This document shows positions 12,443 to 22,988 of a stretch of 64,000 nt of DNA, one piece after another; the first letter of the stretch is position 1; each line of letters starts with the position of its first letter. The stretch comes from Ehretia macrophylla. Its lineage: Eukaryota; Streptophyta; Magnoliopsida; Boraginales; Ehretiaceae. Made by a program: the position numbers and the translations under genes. The notes under the pieces were generated by a model. The model made no database searches. It was not told the origin of the DNA and saw only the letters and a program-made list of their open reading frames with translations. Where the stretch lies: contig CM075767.1 of NCBI GenBank assembly GCA_037974665.1, positions 26,003,498 to 26,067,497 on the forward strand, read 5' to 3'.

Positions 12443-13000
12443 TTATCCTTATACATAAACCAAGACAAAGCTAAAAGGAAACTAGTCTAATGAAATATCA
12501 GCTGTCAAATACAACCGTCAAATGCAAACTTCATCCTCAAATAGTCTTTATTCATCTCAAAACTCACGTCACCCAATCAATCTAAAACCACAACAAAGAT
12601 CGATCATTGTCGACTTATCCATAAGAATTCATAAGCGGTTCTCATGAATAACTTTACAAAATCGAAGATTTAACTAACTTGTACATGTTGTGCCAACGCA
12701 AATCATCTAATAAAATAATAAAATTCCGACAAAAAAAATCATCTAATAAAATCATGTTAACGATATAATAATTTCTTGTCATAAACCATAACATTAACCC
12801 ATTAAACATAAATTCTCTAATGTATTTAAAAAATGCATTTCATAAAAATTATTAGAACGAGAATAATCATTATTTTATTAACAAAACATAATTTTTAAAA
12901 TATGTGGTTTAAAATAATATAATTAACCTTTTCATTTCAAAAAATAATAAAGAAACACTTTCATTTTGACCAACATATTAAATACTTTCACTCAGATATG
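12443..13000. other. AT-rich, no gene seen
   Basis: No coding similarity, RNA gene or transposon end was recognised. Confidence 0.5.
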
Positions 13001-13016
13001 AAGGCAAGAAGAGTTG

Positions 13017-13316
13017 GAGTCATTCATGCGATTTGAAAGGAGAGGAATTGGAAAAATTATGAAAACATCTTTTACCGCTAAGGAGCACATTTGGGAATCT
13101 ATATACAATACAATTAGATTTAGACTATGTATAGCGAAAATATTTTTGAGATGAACAACTAACAATGCTCTTAGTATTAGTTGGCAACTTGATGAGTGTT
13201 GTTTCACCAGTTGATCATTTTTTTATTTTTTATTTTTTGTTTGATGGAGTCTTGTAACTGGATTTAAATTTACATTTCAATGATATACTTTTGCTTCCTA
13301 GGAAAAAAAAAAAAAA
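13017..13316 (+). mobile_element. 5'-truncated LINE insertion with poly(A) and target duplication
   Basis: A 300-bp insertion ends in a poly(A) run (13303-13316) and is flanked by a 16-bp direct repeat with one mismatch (AAGGCAAGAAGAGTTG at 13001-13016 and AAGGCAAGAAGAATTG at 13317-13332). This is the signature of target-primed reverse transcription. The insert is only the 3' end and codes for nothing intact. Calling it LINE and not another poly(A) retroposon rests on its structure. Confidence 0.7.
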
Positions 13317-13332
13317 AAGGCAAGAAGAATTG

Positions 13333-13797
13333 TGAATACTTACCATTAAAGAGACTGAAGACCACTCTATCCAAGAAAATCCAAACTACTCGATGAATAA
13401 GCACCGCCTAAACATCGCAATTTCTAAGTAAAATTAGACAAGTACTTAATTGCTTATCCGAAAATCTACAAATGTCTTCTTATATGTCTTTTTTTTTTTT
13501 TTTGCTATTTAAGTAAAATATTTCATTAAAATCAAACTCAAAATCTCATGTACAAAATCCAACCAAAAACAACCAAAGTGAAAGGATTACAAATAAATAT
13601 CCTCGAGACCCCAGTTCATGCATAATTCATTGTTAACCGGATCACATCTAAACTTTTTACCCCAACAAACCTTCAATCGAATCATATTGACAAATTTATT
13701 TTTGATGTACTCTTCAGTATTAAATTATTGTTCATGAAGTCTATTATTGCGTTCCCTTCAACCGTAGGCAAAACTATAAGAAGCCATTTTTTTTTTT
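13333..13797. other. Possible minus-strand poly(A) retroposon remnant
   Basis: A T-run at 13487-13502 would be the poly(A) tail of a minus-strand insertion extending to about 13780; the minus strand just before it ends in AAATATTTTACTTAAATAGC. No target duplication could be found, and no coding similarity is certain. Confidence 0.3.
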
Positions 13798-13801
13798 GGC
13801 T

Positions 13802-14047
13802 AATTTATTGCTATAATCTAAATTCACCCCCTCTTAAGATTAGTTTTGCCTTCCAAAATCTTTTACTAAGTTCAGACAGATAAAATACAGTATGACCTCT
13901 TTAAACTAATAATCTTAGGATCACCTAAAATTTATTATTTTAACGAGATATCAATTTATTTAATTTTTCTGGCTTAACAATAAACATATTATATGTTAGT
14001 GGTAAATAATCTTAAGAGGGGGTGAATTCAGATTATAGCAATAAATT
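13802..14047. repeat. Inverted repeat, 41-bp arms (40/41), 164-bp spacer
   Basis: Left arm 13802-13842 and right arm 14007-14047 are reverse complements with a single mismatch. Each contains CACCCCCTCTTAAGATTA or its complement. The spacer begins to resemble a DNA-transposon repeat (TACAGTATGACCTCTTT). Confidence 0.9.
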
Positions 14048-16379
14048 GTTACTTTAAAATTGCAAACATCCTACAAAAACGACTTAGACACTTTATTGAA
14101 TACTTGGTAGGCAAAACTAATAATTGTAAAGAAAGTAGAGATAAGAAAGATCAAATACAAGATTTTCAAGTGGTTCGAATTCTCGAAAGCCTGGCCCACC
14201 ATCTAAGGTTTTTATCCCCTTAGGATTTGCACAAATTTCACTAATACTATGCTTCTTTACATGTTGGTGAAGTACAAACCAACTACAACAATTCTTTGGT
14301 CACACAAAAGATCTACAAAGTCTCTTCAAGTATAGGTGAAACTTCAAAACCGACTACTTCGAATTCACAAGGAATCAAACAAAATCTCTTCAAATGTAGG
14401 TAAGACTTCAAAACCTACTAACTCTACCATTTGAATCCACAAAGGATTTTTCTCGTACTCTTCTCTTTACAAAGATTCTCTCAATCCTATACTAAATCCC
14501 TAAGAGTGTTTACAATACAAAGATTGAATGTTCGAAGGATAATACGATGTAAGTATAAACAAAACTCCTAATTGAGTAGATAATACAATTTAAATCTCTT
14601 AAATGCACAATAGATTTGCAAGTGCAAGCTCAAGCTTAGTGTGTTTTAATAGCCTGAATAAAAAATATAAGCTTAGAACAAGTAGAAATTGACTAGAAGA
14701 GTTATTTTAATAAAATGGCTTATTTGGAAATTTATAGAAAATATTATAACGTTAAAAAATGACAAGTTTTTGAACTTTCTGACTTGACCAGTCGAACAAT
14801 TGTTCAACCATTCATGTGGCCACTCATGTAGGCAACATTTCATAATTCGATAGTTCCATTTGTTGATGATGCAGGCCGATTGGGATCTTAGCAGTCGAAC
14901 CACTAAGGGACCGAGCAAGTCAAGTCACAACTGAAGACAACTTTCATTTGAAAAAGTCAGGAGATATTGAACCAATATTTCTCTTTCTTCATCATCAATC
15001 GAATCACTACTCTGATCAGGACAGTCTAGCGACGCTGGTCGACCAACCATTGTTCATTGTTCAATCGATGAATAGTGAATAGTGCCAACTTTGCAATTTT
15101 GTGAAAATTTTACCCGAAATCTAATATTTTGAAGGTAAAATATTTTGAGGTGTTATGTCAAAATATTTTCTAAACTCTAGAGGAAAAACTAAAACCAATA
15201 TTTTTAGTTCAAGAGTTTGAATAATGTTTTCAATCAATACCAATCTTTGACATTTTCTAAATCTTGAAGAAATATTAAAACCGATTTTTACAATATTTTA
15301 AGAGTTTAAACAAAGTATTCAATTGAAATTTAATATTGTTGATGATAATCTTTTAAGAATAATTTTTCAAAAGATGTTTTTAATTCATTTAACCTCTTAA
15401 AATCTTTTTAAAACTCTTAAAAAAGATTTAAAACCATCTTGAAGGATTATCAAGAGCTTGAACTATATAAATGCAAAACTAAGCCAAATGATATTTTCAA
15501 GCCGCTAACCATAATGTTGGCACCTCTCTATCCTTATAATATCACTTCATCTTCATATGGCTGCCCGGAGAATCCGTAGTCACTAAGGAAGAAAGTCGAG
15601 CCCAAAAGATCTCATTCAAGATTGGACTGCTTCATCTTGATTTTGAAAATGGAATTTCCTCTTCTGAGGTAGCAGAAAGGCGAGAAAGACTAATCTTCGA
15701 ACCTTCAAGTCTTGATTCTTCAATAAAGGTCTTCACTTCTTTAACTTATTAAGACATTATTTCTTCAATTCTTCCTTGAGCTTGTGGTATGCATTCTTCG
15801 ATTCCTCAATTGGCATACACATTTTGCATCTTCTCAATCTTATATACCTTCTTTGATCAAACATTTAGTTCTTTTTGCAAGATTCTCATTCAACACCAAG
15901 TGTTCATAATATATTTTAGCTCACAATTTACTAGATACAATATAATCCACACAAGTCAAGCATTCAAGTACAAATTGACTCACAATAATATATACATTTA
16001 ATGCACAATAGTAAACAAGTGTGTATTTAAGCATATAAACATATTAACACAAACACACTTAATAAAACAAATTTCCTTAATTTGTTATAATCAAAATCAT
16101 ATCTTTAGGTATAAAACCAAAATTATGGTTATTTAATTATCAAGGTTTGACAAATTCAATTTGTTGTATCAAATGACTAAGTTAAGATTCAAAGTACAAT
16201 AAAATTCAAAGTGACAATTTAAGAGTTTATTAAATTATATGTATGCTAGTTTAACTTTTAGCTAATTAACTTTTAATCCAATGGATTCAACCTTTATTAG
16301 AAACAAGTACATACAATATCTACTAAACCAAAGCAAACATTATTTAACCAAACACAGTCTCTTATTATTTATGGTAACT
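14048..16379. other. Unclassified repetitive region without a gene
   Basis: The segment from about 14160 (AAGTGGTTCGAATTCTCGA) looks like a dispersed plant repeat that I cannot assign to a class. No open frame with recognisable similarity, no RNA gene. Confidence 0.4.
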
Positions 16380-16566
16380 TTAGTTCTAAAATAGAAAATG
16401 TAATTTTTAGCTAATTATTAATCTTTAAAATATTTTGAGACTAATTATAAAATACAAAGAAAAATATCTAAAATGTATTATTTTGTAATATTATAGAGAT
16501 TATTAATTTAACACATTGGTCCTATAAAGTTGGAAGTGGACAATTTTATTATTTAAGAAATATTCA
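16380..16566. repeat. Dispersed repeat shared with 63420-63650
   Basis: Blocks such as TTTTTAGCTAATTATTAATC, AAATGTATTAT and TTATTAATTTAACACATTGGTCC occur in the same order near 63450-63600. It is probably a decayed DNA-transposon end; class uncertain. Confidence 0.5.
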
Positions 16567-16693
16567 TTAGAGAGGGGTTTGTTGTATTATTTATATCTTC
16601 AACACGCCCCCGCAAATACAGGCAGGGTTAACTTTTTAGTTTTACACTTAAACAGTTTTAATATTTTAAATGGATGACGGTGAGTTTTAAACC

Positions 16694-17199
16694 TGACGAA
16701 AGAGACCCCGAGTTGAGATAAAATGTTCACGCCGAACTAAGGTAGGCTAATCCGAGCCAAGCCGAGCATATTCAGCTAATGCCCAATCTAGATGCTGATC
16801 CAACCTCACCCCGACCCTGAAAAACCCCGACCTCGGTGTTAGCTGCTCTGATGGGATATAAAGCTGCATTGCATTAAATGCTGTCGGCCCAGAATTTAGT
16901 ATAAATAGAGCTCCACCCCTTCATTTCAGGGGAACTGGTCATTCATGCTTTCAACTACTTCGCCAGTTCGGACATACTAATCATTCGCATGCCCGAGGGG
17001 AAAATCCAGGTCATTACCCTGCCTTTTCCTTCCCTTTCCTTGTGCAGGTTAAGTGGCCGACCTGAAAATTCAACTCGGAGGCCAACCTGAAAGTTCAACT
17101 CGAAGGCCGACCTGAAAGTTCAGCTCGAAGGCCAACCTGAAAGTCCAACTTAGCAGAAGTAGCCACCCGATCTCAATTACGAGATTCCCATCCTTAACA
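16694..17199 (+). repeat. Element A 5' LTR (506 bp)
   Basis: Begins TGACG and ends TTAACA. It holds a TATA box (16900-16908) and four tandem 25-bp units (GGCCGACCTGAAAATTCAAC type) at 17055-17154. By hand count it differs from the 3' LTR at about 53 of 506 sites, nearly all transitions. Confidence 0.95.
16900..16908 (+). promoter_or_regulatory. TATA box in element A 5' LTR
   Basis: TATAAATAG, conserved in the other LTRs of both Tat elements except the 5' LTR of element B, where the first T is C. Confidence 0.75.
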
Positions 17200-17202
17200 G
17201 TT

Positions 17203-17220
17203 TGGCGCCGTCTGTGGGGA
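17203..17220 (+). promoter_or_regulatory. Primer-binding site of element A
   Basis: TGGCGCCGTCTGTGGGGA begins three bases after the LTR. The first nine bases match the 3' end expected of plant tRNA-Asp; the remainder does not, so the priming tRNA is uncertain. Confidence 0.8.
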
Positions 17221-17265
17221 CGAGTTCTTTCTATCACTCTTCTCACCACTCATTGAGAAACCATC

Positions 17266-18690
17266 ATGGTACAAACTAGAAGCCACAGCACACCAGTACA
17301 TAACTCATCCAACCCGGACGAGGACCTCGAAACCACACAAGTGCCTAGCCAAGATCCAACCTGAACCGACGTTGGAACGAGTCAACGTATGCACTTAGCC
17401 CCAGAAACCAACCCCTTTACAGATGGAGACCTCAACTCCAGTCTATCCCCAGAGATGAGAATTATGCTTAAAATGTTCTAGGAGCTAAAGGAGCAGGTAG
17501 CCCGGCTAGCTGCGGAACCCCCAATTCCACAAGCAGCTACGCCGCTGACCACGCGCCCACAGTTACGCATTCTAGTCCCGAGGCGAACCCGAGCACAAAA
17601 TGAAGAAGGCTTCTCGGAGCTAGAGGTGAGATCAGTGGAGGCGAGAGGCAACAGGGCGGCCCATGCCGACCCCGAGCAGGCCAAGACCGCGGCTGCCATG
17701 GCCAAGGTCATTAACCAGCTCGGCGTAAGTCCACTCTCGCCCGAGGTATTGGCAACGCCTTTACCCACCGGCAACCGGATGCCTAACATGGCAATCTATA
17801 ATGGGGACGGAGACCCAGCCAGCCACATGCTCAACTTTGATCACCATATGACCTTGCATGATACGACCGACCTCATGAAGACGAAGACATTCCCAACCAC
17901 CCTGGTCGGCAATGCCTTGGACTAGTTCCAAAAACTTCATCCCGGCTATATTGCAAGTTTTCATCAGCTGGCTGAGGCTTTCCTATCCCGCTTCGCTGGA
18001 AGTCGGCGTACAACCCATCACACCTCATCATTGTTATTGGTAAAGCAGCACAGAGGAAAAAGTTTGAGGGCTTACACCGCCCGATTCAATGAAGAGACCC
18101 TCAGAATCCCCAACCTGGAGGATTCCATGGCGTTAATGGCTTACCAAAGTAGGCTCAAGTCGGGCCCCTTACCTCTTCCCTGGCCATCGACCCCATGGAT
18201 ACCGTAGCCGAGCTGATAGTACAGGCAGAAAGGTACATACACTCAGAAGAAATCTACCAAGCCAAGAGGGATGATGACAAGGAGAAGGAAACCGAAAAGA
18301 AGGGATAAACCTCCCGAGCCTAACCTGGGAGTAAGATCTAAAATGATCGAGGCAAGCAACCTCAGCAGCCAAAACAGAACCCCCGGTTCACCATGTTCAC
18401 TCCCCTTAACACCTCAAAGGAGCAGATCTTGATGGAGATCTAGCACCAGAACCACCTACCTCCAGCCCCGAGGATGAAAGGCCGACCTGAAAAGCGCAAT
18501 AGGACCAAGTATTGCAGCTACCATGTGGATTACGGCCATACTACCGAGGAGTACAAAGACTTGAAACAGGAGATTAAAGCACTGATAGCCCGAGGTCACC
18601 TCTGGAGGTACGTAGATCAACAGCCGACTTGGAGTCAAGATTAGAGAGACAGAGAGAGAAGTCCACCCAGGCGCTAGTCTGGGGACGGAC
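17266..18690 (+). pseudogene. Element A gag remnant
   Basis: The ATG at 17266 is chosen because it aligns with the same MVQTRSHS start in element B and follows the primer site at the usual distance. The capsid-like Retrotrans_gag region spans about 17790-18240 (MAIYNGDGDPASHML, FLSRFAG, RAYTARFNEE). Near 18507 the zinc-knuckle-like text KYCSYHVDYGHTTEEY has lost its last Cys (Tyr instead). In-frame stops include 17362, 17479 and 17923; the 17923 TAG replaces the Trp of NALDWFQKL and is shared with element B. A one-base deletion near 18165 shifts the frame. Confidence 0.9.
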
Positions 18691-19035
18691 GTTTGGCTGT
18701 GATTGAGACCATCGCCGGGGGATTGGCATCTGGAGGGGAGAGCTTGGCTAGCAAGAAGGGTTATGTTCGGGCTGGAAGGGAGTATAGGCAGGCGCGGGGT
18801 CCAGTCCCGGAGACGGAGGAAATCATCTTCTCCCCAGAAGACTTGGAGGGTGTGATATTGTCCCATGACGACCCACTGGTGATCAGCACTGAAATAGCCA
18901 ACTTTACCGTGAAGAGGCTGATGGTGGACACCGGGAGCTCAGCATAAGTCCTATTCTTGAAGGCATTTGAGCAAATGGGGTTGGACAGGAGCTGATTCAG
19001 ACCATTAAGGGGCACCTTAGCTGGATTCACCGGGC
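18691..19035 (+). pseudogene. Element A protease region
   Basis: The frame around 18910-18945 carries MVDTGSSA, the retroviral-type aspartic protease active site, here intact. It is followed at once by an in-frame TAA (18946) and then a TGA. Compared with element B, roughly 55-80 bp just after the motif region (near 19030-19060) are deleted, joining the protease to the pre-RT linker in another frame. Confidence 0.85.
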
Positions 19036-20900
19036 ATGTCCAAAGAGCTGAAATTCACTTACAATGGGATCCTGGGTCGGGTGGTACTCAATTATTTCAG
19101 GGCCATTCCTTCAACTTACCACCAGGCCCTGAAATTCCTGACCCCGACTGGCATGGCCACCATCCGCAGAGCCCAGCTCTCAACTCGAGAATGTTACGAA
19201 AACTCTCTCCGACCTAAATATCAGGTTGGCTGGGGACCAGATTTGCCCGAGGAGAAAAGGGATGCTAAGAGAAGGAGTCCGGCTGAAGACTTTCAAGAGG
19301 TAGAGCTCTCTGATGAAGCAAAGAAAGCAAAGATCGAAAGTGAACTCTCTGAAGACCTTAAGAAAGGTATAAGCCAATTCCTTCTGAAAAATGAACACAT
19401 ATTTGTATGGTCTGCTTCTGACATGACATTTATTGACCCGGCTGTGATTGAGCATCACCTGAATACCGACCTGAATCACTATCCGGTAAAGCAGAAGCGC
19501 AGGCACTTCCATTATGATAAGCAACAAATCATAGCAGAGGAGGTGGACAAGTTGGTTGACGACGGCCACGTAAGGGAGATCTAATACCCGACCTGATCAT
19601 CCAATGTGGTACTAGTGGCCAAGTCCTCAAGTGGATGGAGGTTGTGTATTGACTTCACCGACCTCAACAAGGCTTGACCCAAGGACTGTTTTCCCTTACC
19701 TCGGATTAATCAAATGGTGGATGCCACCTCCGGGTTCGAGCTACTCTCTTTCATGGATGCCTTCAAAGGCTATAACCAAATTAAGATGGCTCCCGAAGAC
19801 GAAGAGAATACTGCCTTTACCACCGATAAAGGTCTCTACTACTATAAGGTAATCCCTTTTGGCCTCAAGAATGTTGGAGCTACCTACACTCAGATGGTGA
19901 ACAAGGCTTTCAAAAATCAGATTGGCTGAAATATAGAGATCTGTGTAGATTACATGTTGGTCAAGAGCAGAAGGGCGGAAGACCATGTAGCCGACCTAGC
20001 TGAAGCCTTCGCCATAATGGAGCACTTTAGGATAAAGCTGAACCCAGAAAAGTGTGCATTCAGCGTCAAGGCAGGAAAGTTTCTAGGCTTCATGGTCACA
20101 GCCCATGGAATAGAAGCCAACCCGGAGAAGGTTCAGGCGATACTTGACCTGGCGTCGCCGACCTGCGTGAAGGACGTCCAGGTACTCGTGGACAAGGTCG
20201 CGGCGCTGAGCAGATTCATGTCTAGGTCGGTCGACAAGTGTGCTCCTCTGTTCAAAATGTTGAGGAATCCTAAGAACTTCGAATGGACTACAAAATGCCA
20301 GAACGCCTTCTAAGAGCTGAAAACGTACCTAGCTTCACAACTCCTGCTATCCCGAGCTGAGGTGGGGGAGGAGCTGGTACTATACTTGGCATGCTCAGGC
20401 ACATCAGTGACGGCAGCACTGGTCCGTGAAGAAGGGAATGAGCAGAAGCCGATCTATTATGTCAGCAAAACATTGTAGGAGGCCGAGGCAAGGTACTCCT
20501 TCTTGGAAAAACTCGTCTTCGCGCTTGTCACGGCGGCAAGAAAGCCGAAGCCATACTTTGATGCTCATCCAATTAAGGTCATGACAGACGCCCTACTCAG
20601 GTCCATCATGCACAAGCCGAAGGTGTCGGGCAGGCTGTTGAAATGGGCAGTTGAACTGAGTCAATTTGACATCACCTACCAGCCCAGAACAACCATCAAA
20701 GCCCAAGCCATCGCTGACTTTGTGGTGGAATGCACTGGCCAAGCCGAGCATGACTTGGAGGATGTGTGGAAGGTCCATGTGGATGGGGCATTAGGGAAGT
20801 CTGGAAGCAAAGCTAGGGTGACCTTAGGGCTCAAGAGGTTCACGGCACAGCAAATTCCGAGGGAAGAGAATATGAAGGCTGACGCTATGTCTAGGTTGGC
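19036..20900 (+). pseudogene. Element A reverse transcriptase and RNase H
   Basis: All pieces stay in one frame with several stops. The linker is followed by the RT palm (ELLSFMDAFKGYNQIKMA), the FGLKN motif, and at 19942-19953 the catalytic box, which reads CVDY instead of YVDD, so the enzyme is dead. The connection domain and first RNase H follow (YYVSKTL, TAARKPKPYF). The second, archaeal-type RNase H starts at HVDGALGKSG but jumps directly to LKRFTAQQIPREENMKADA: about 234 bp present in element B, including its conserved acidic residues, are missing. Confidence 0.9.
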
Positions 20901-21029
20901 CTTGGGCGAGAGCCGACTTGCACTGGTCCATGTGGAAGAAGTCTCTGAACCAAGTATCCAATTGGGGATGCAAATCGTAGCCGAGCTAAATTTAAGCCCA
21001 GATTGGACCAAACCAATCGTGGACTACTT

Positions 21030-22219
21030 GGAATAGGTATGAACCCGGAGGATGAAAAAGTAGCTCGAAAACTCATGAAACAGGTCTCGAGGTTCGTCAT
21101 AATAGCCGGACAACTCTACAAGAGAGCCTACACTTAGCCTCTCTTGAAATGTGTTGGGCCCGAGGAAGAAAACTATGTACTCCGAGAGATTCATGAAGGG
21201 GTATGTGGAAACCAAGTGGGAGACAAAGCTTTGGCTCAGAAGGCATTAAGCAAGGCTATTTCTGGCCAACCTTAGAACAATATGCCAAAGAATATGTAAA
21301 AAAGTGCAACACCTGCCAAAGGTTCACCAATATACAGAGAAAGCCAGCGGTGGACCTCACGGTGATGATAAGCCCGTGGCCATTCTATCAGTGGGGTCTA
21401 GATATCATCGACCCATTACCAATCAGTGTTGGCCAAAAGAAGCACGACTTCGTAGCTGTAGACTACTTCACCAAATGGCCCGAGGCTGAAGTTGTTGCTA
21501 GAATAATAGAAAAGGCAGCTTGGGATTTCATATGGAAAAATATCATTTGCCAATTTAGGGTGCCCAAGGTCATCATCACTGACCACAGCAAACAATTCGA
21601 CAGTGCATACTTTCGAGGCAAATGTGCTGAGATTGGGATCGACCTCAGATTCTCATCTATTGTTCACCCTCAAAGTAATGGCCAAGTTGAAAGGACTAAC
21701 CAAATCATTTTGCAGGGCCTGAAAACTAAGCTGGAGGAAGCAGAAGGCCAGTGGGTGTCGATTCTTCCCGAGGTGCTGTGGGCTTAGCGGACCACCACCA
21801 GTTTGGCAACGAGAGAATCGCCCTTCGAGCTGACCTTCGGTACTCAAGCGGTGCTGCCAGTAGAGATCGGGTCTCCAACCAGTAGAACCCTCTACCATGA
21901 CCCAGAAATAAACGGAGCACTGATCCGTAAAGAGTTCGACCTCGCCAAAGAGCTTCGAGCCAAAGCTCAAATTAGAATGCTGGACAGCAAAGCTGCCATG
22001 CAAAGAGCCTTTGCCAAACAGGTCAAGCCTAAGCCTATTAAGGTTGGCGACCTCGTACTTAGATTGGCCATCTTTTTGCCACGCTCGGGTAACAAGCTCT
22101 CCCCGACCTGGGAGGGACCGTACGAAGTCGTGAAAGAAGTCCGACCTAGAACCTTCTACCTTCGCGACAAGTACGAAAAACCACTGAAGAACGCATGGCA
22201 CTCAGAACACCTGAAATAG
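21030..22219 (+). pseudogene. Element A integrase
   Basis: The zinc region shows CNTCQRF; upstream, EIHEGVCGNQ has Gln where the second His is expected, followed by a frameshift near 21240. The core carries WGLDIIDP, TDHSKQF and GQVERTN with the three acidic positions present. A stop at 21785 splits the core from the C-terminal part (ESPFELTFGTQAVLP, then WEGPYEVV, the GPY motif). The frame ends at a TAG after NAWHSEHLK (22219). No chromodomain follows. Confidence 0.9.
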
Positions 22220-22225
22220 TATTCT

Positions 22226-22400
22226 GTCTAATGGCCCCCGAGCCGAAATCTATTACAACGGCCCTCGAGCCGGAATCTTTTGTAACAGCCCCTGAGCTGA
22301 AATCTCTTGTAAAGGCCCCGAGCTGAAATTTCTTGTCACGACCCCCAAGCTGGAATATTTTGTTAAGGCCTCGAGCCAAAACATTATCTGTAATTGGCCC
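22226..22400. repeat. Tandem GAGCCGAAAT-type repeat behind integrase, element A
   Basis: About five to six imperfect 30-bp units of the form GGCCCCGAGCTGAAATCTTTTGTAA. The same kind of array is at 42138-42290 in element B. In Tat elements the region between pol and LTR is often built of such repeats. Confidence 0.8.
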
Positions 22401-22988
22401 CCAAGCCCAAGTACTCCATGTACAAACTCAATACAATGCATTTTGTAAACCAGTGCAATGCCCGACCCGGGTCCAAGCTCCTCAGCTACAAAGCTACTAC
22501 CAACTCGGATTAACGCGGTGGCCACGCTTAATTACGAGTTAATGATAAGTAAACCAGCTCGGACTAGGTTCCAACTCGGGTATAATCAATAATGCATTGA
22601 TTAGCTTTGCCAGTTCAGATTAAGTTCCAACTCGATATAATCCGGCTCTAGGTTAGTATGTTAGTTTGGGTCTAAACTCGAGCTCAACATCTGTCAACAT
22701 TAGTTTGACCAATTTTAAATCAGCCTGACGAGTCCAGGTCGGTGACTATTATATGGTTGCCCCGTTTACCAGCTCGGATTAGGATGAAAAATTCATTAAT
22801 CACGTCCAGCTCAGGTCTTTATACTTAAGCTTGAAAGGTCCATTATATTGGTCCGACCCCACTTACTTGAGAAAAATTTGCGAAGAGAAAAATACATTCG
22901 TACAAACTCAAATGAAACACAAAGCAGTCATTTCATTAAATTGAAAATGCAAAATTACAAGAGCCCGACCTGGGCGAGTTTACAAGAT

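Noticed and set aside
17923-17925. Programmed stop read-through in gag
   Set aside because: The TAG lies within the capsid-like domain, not between gag and pol, so a regulated read-through makes little sense.
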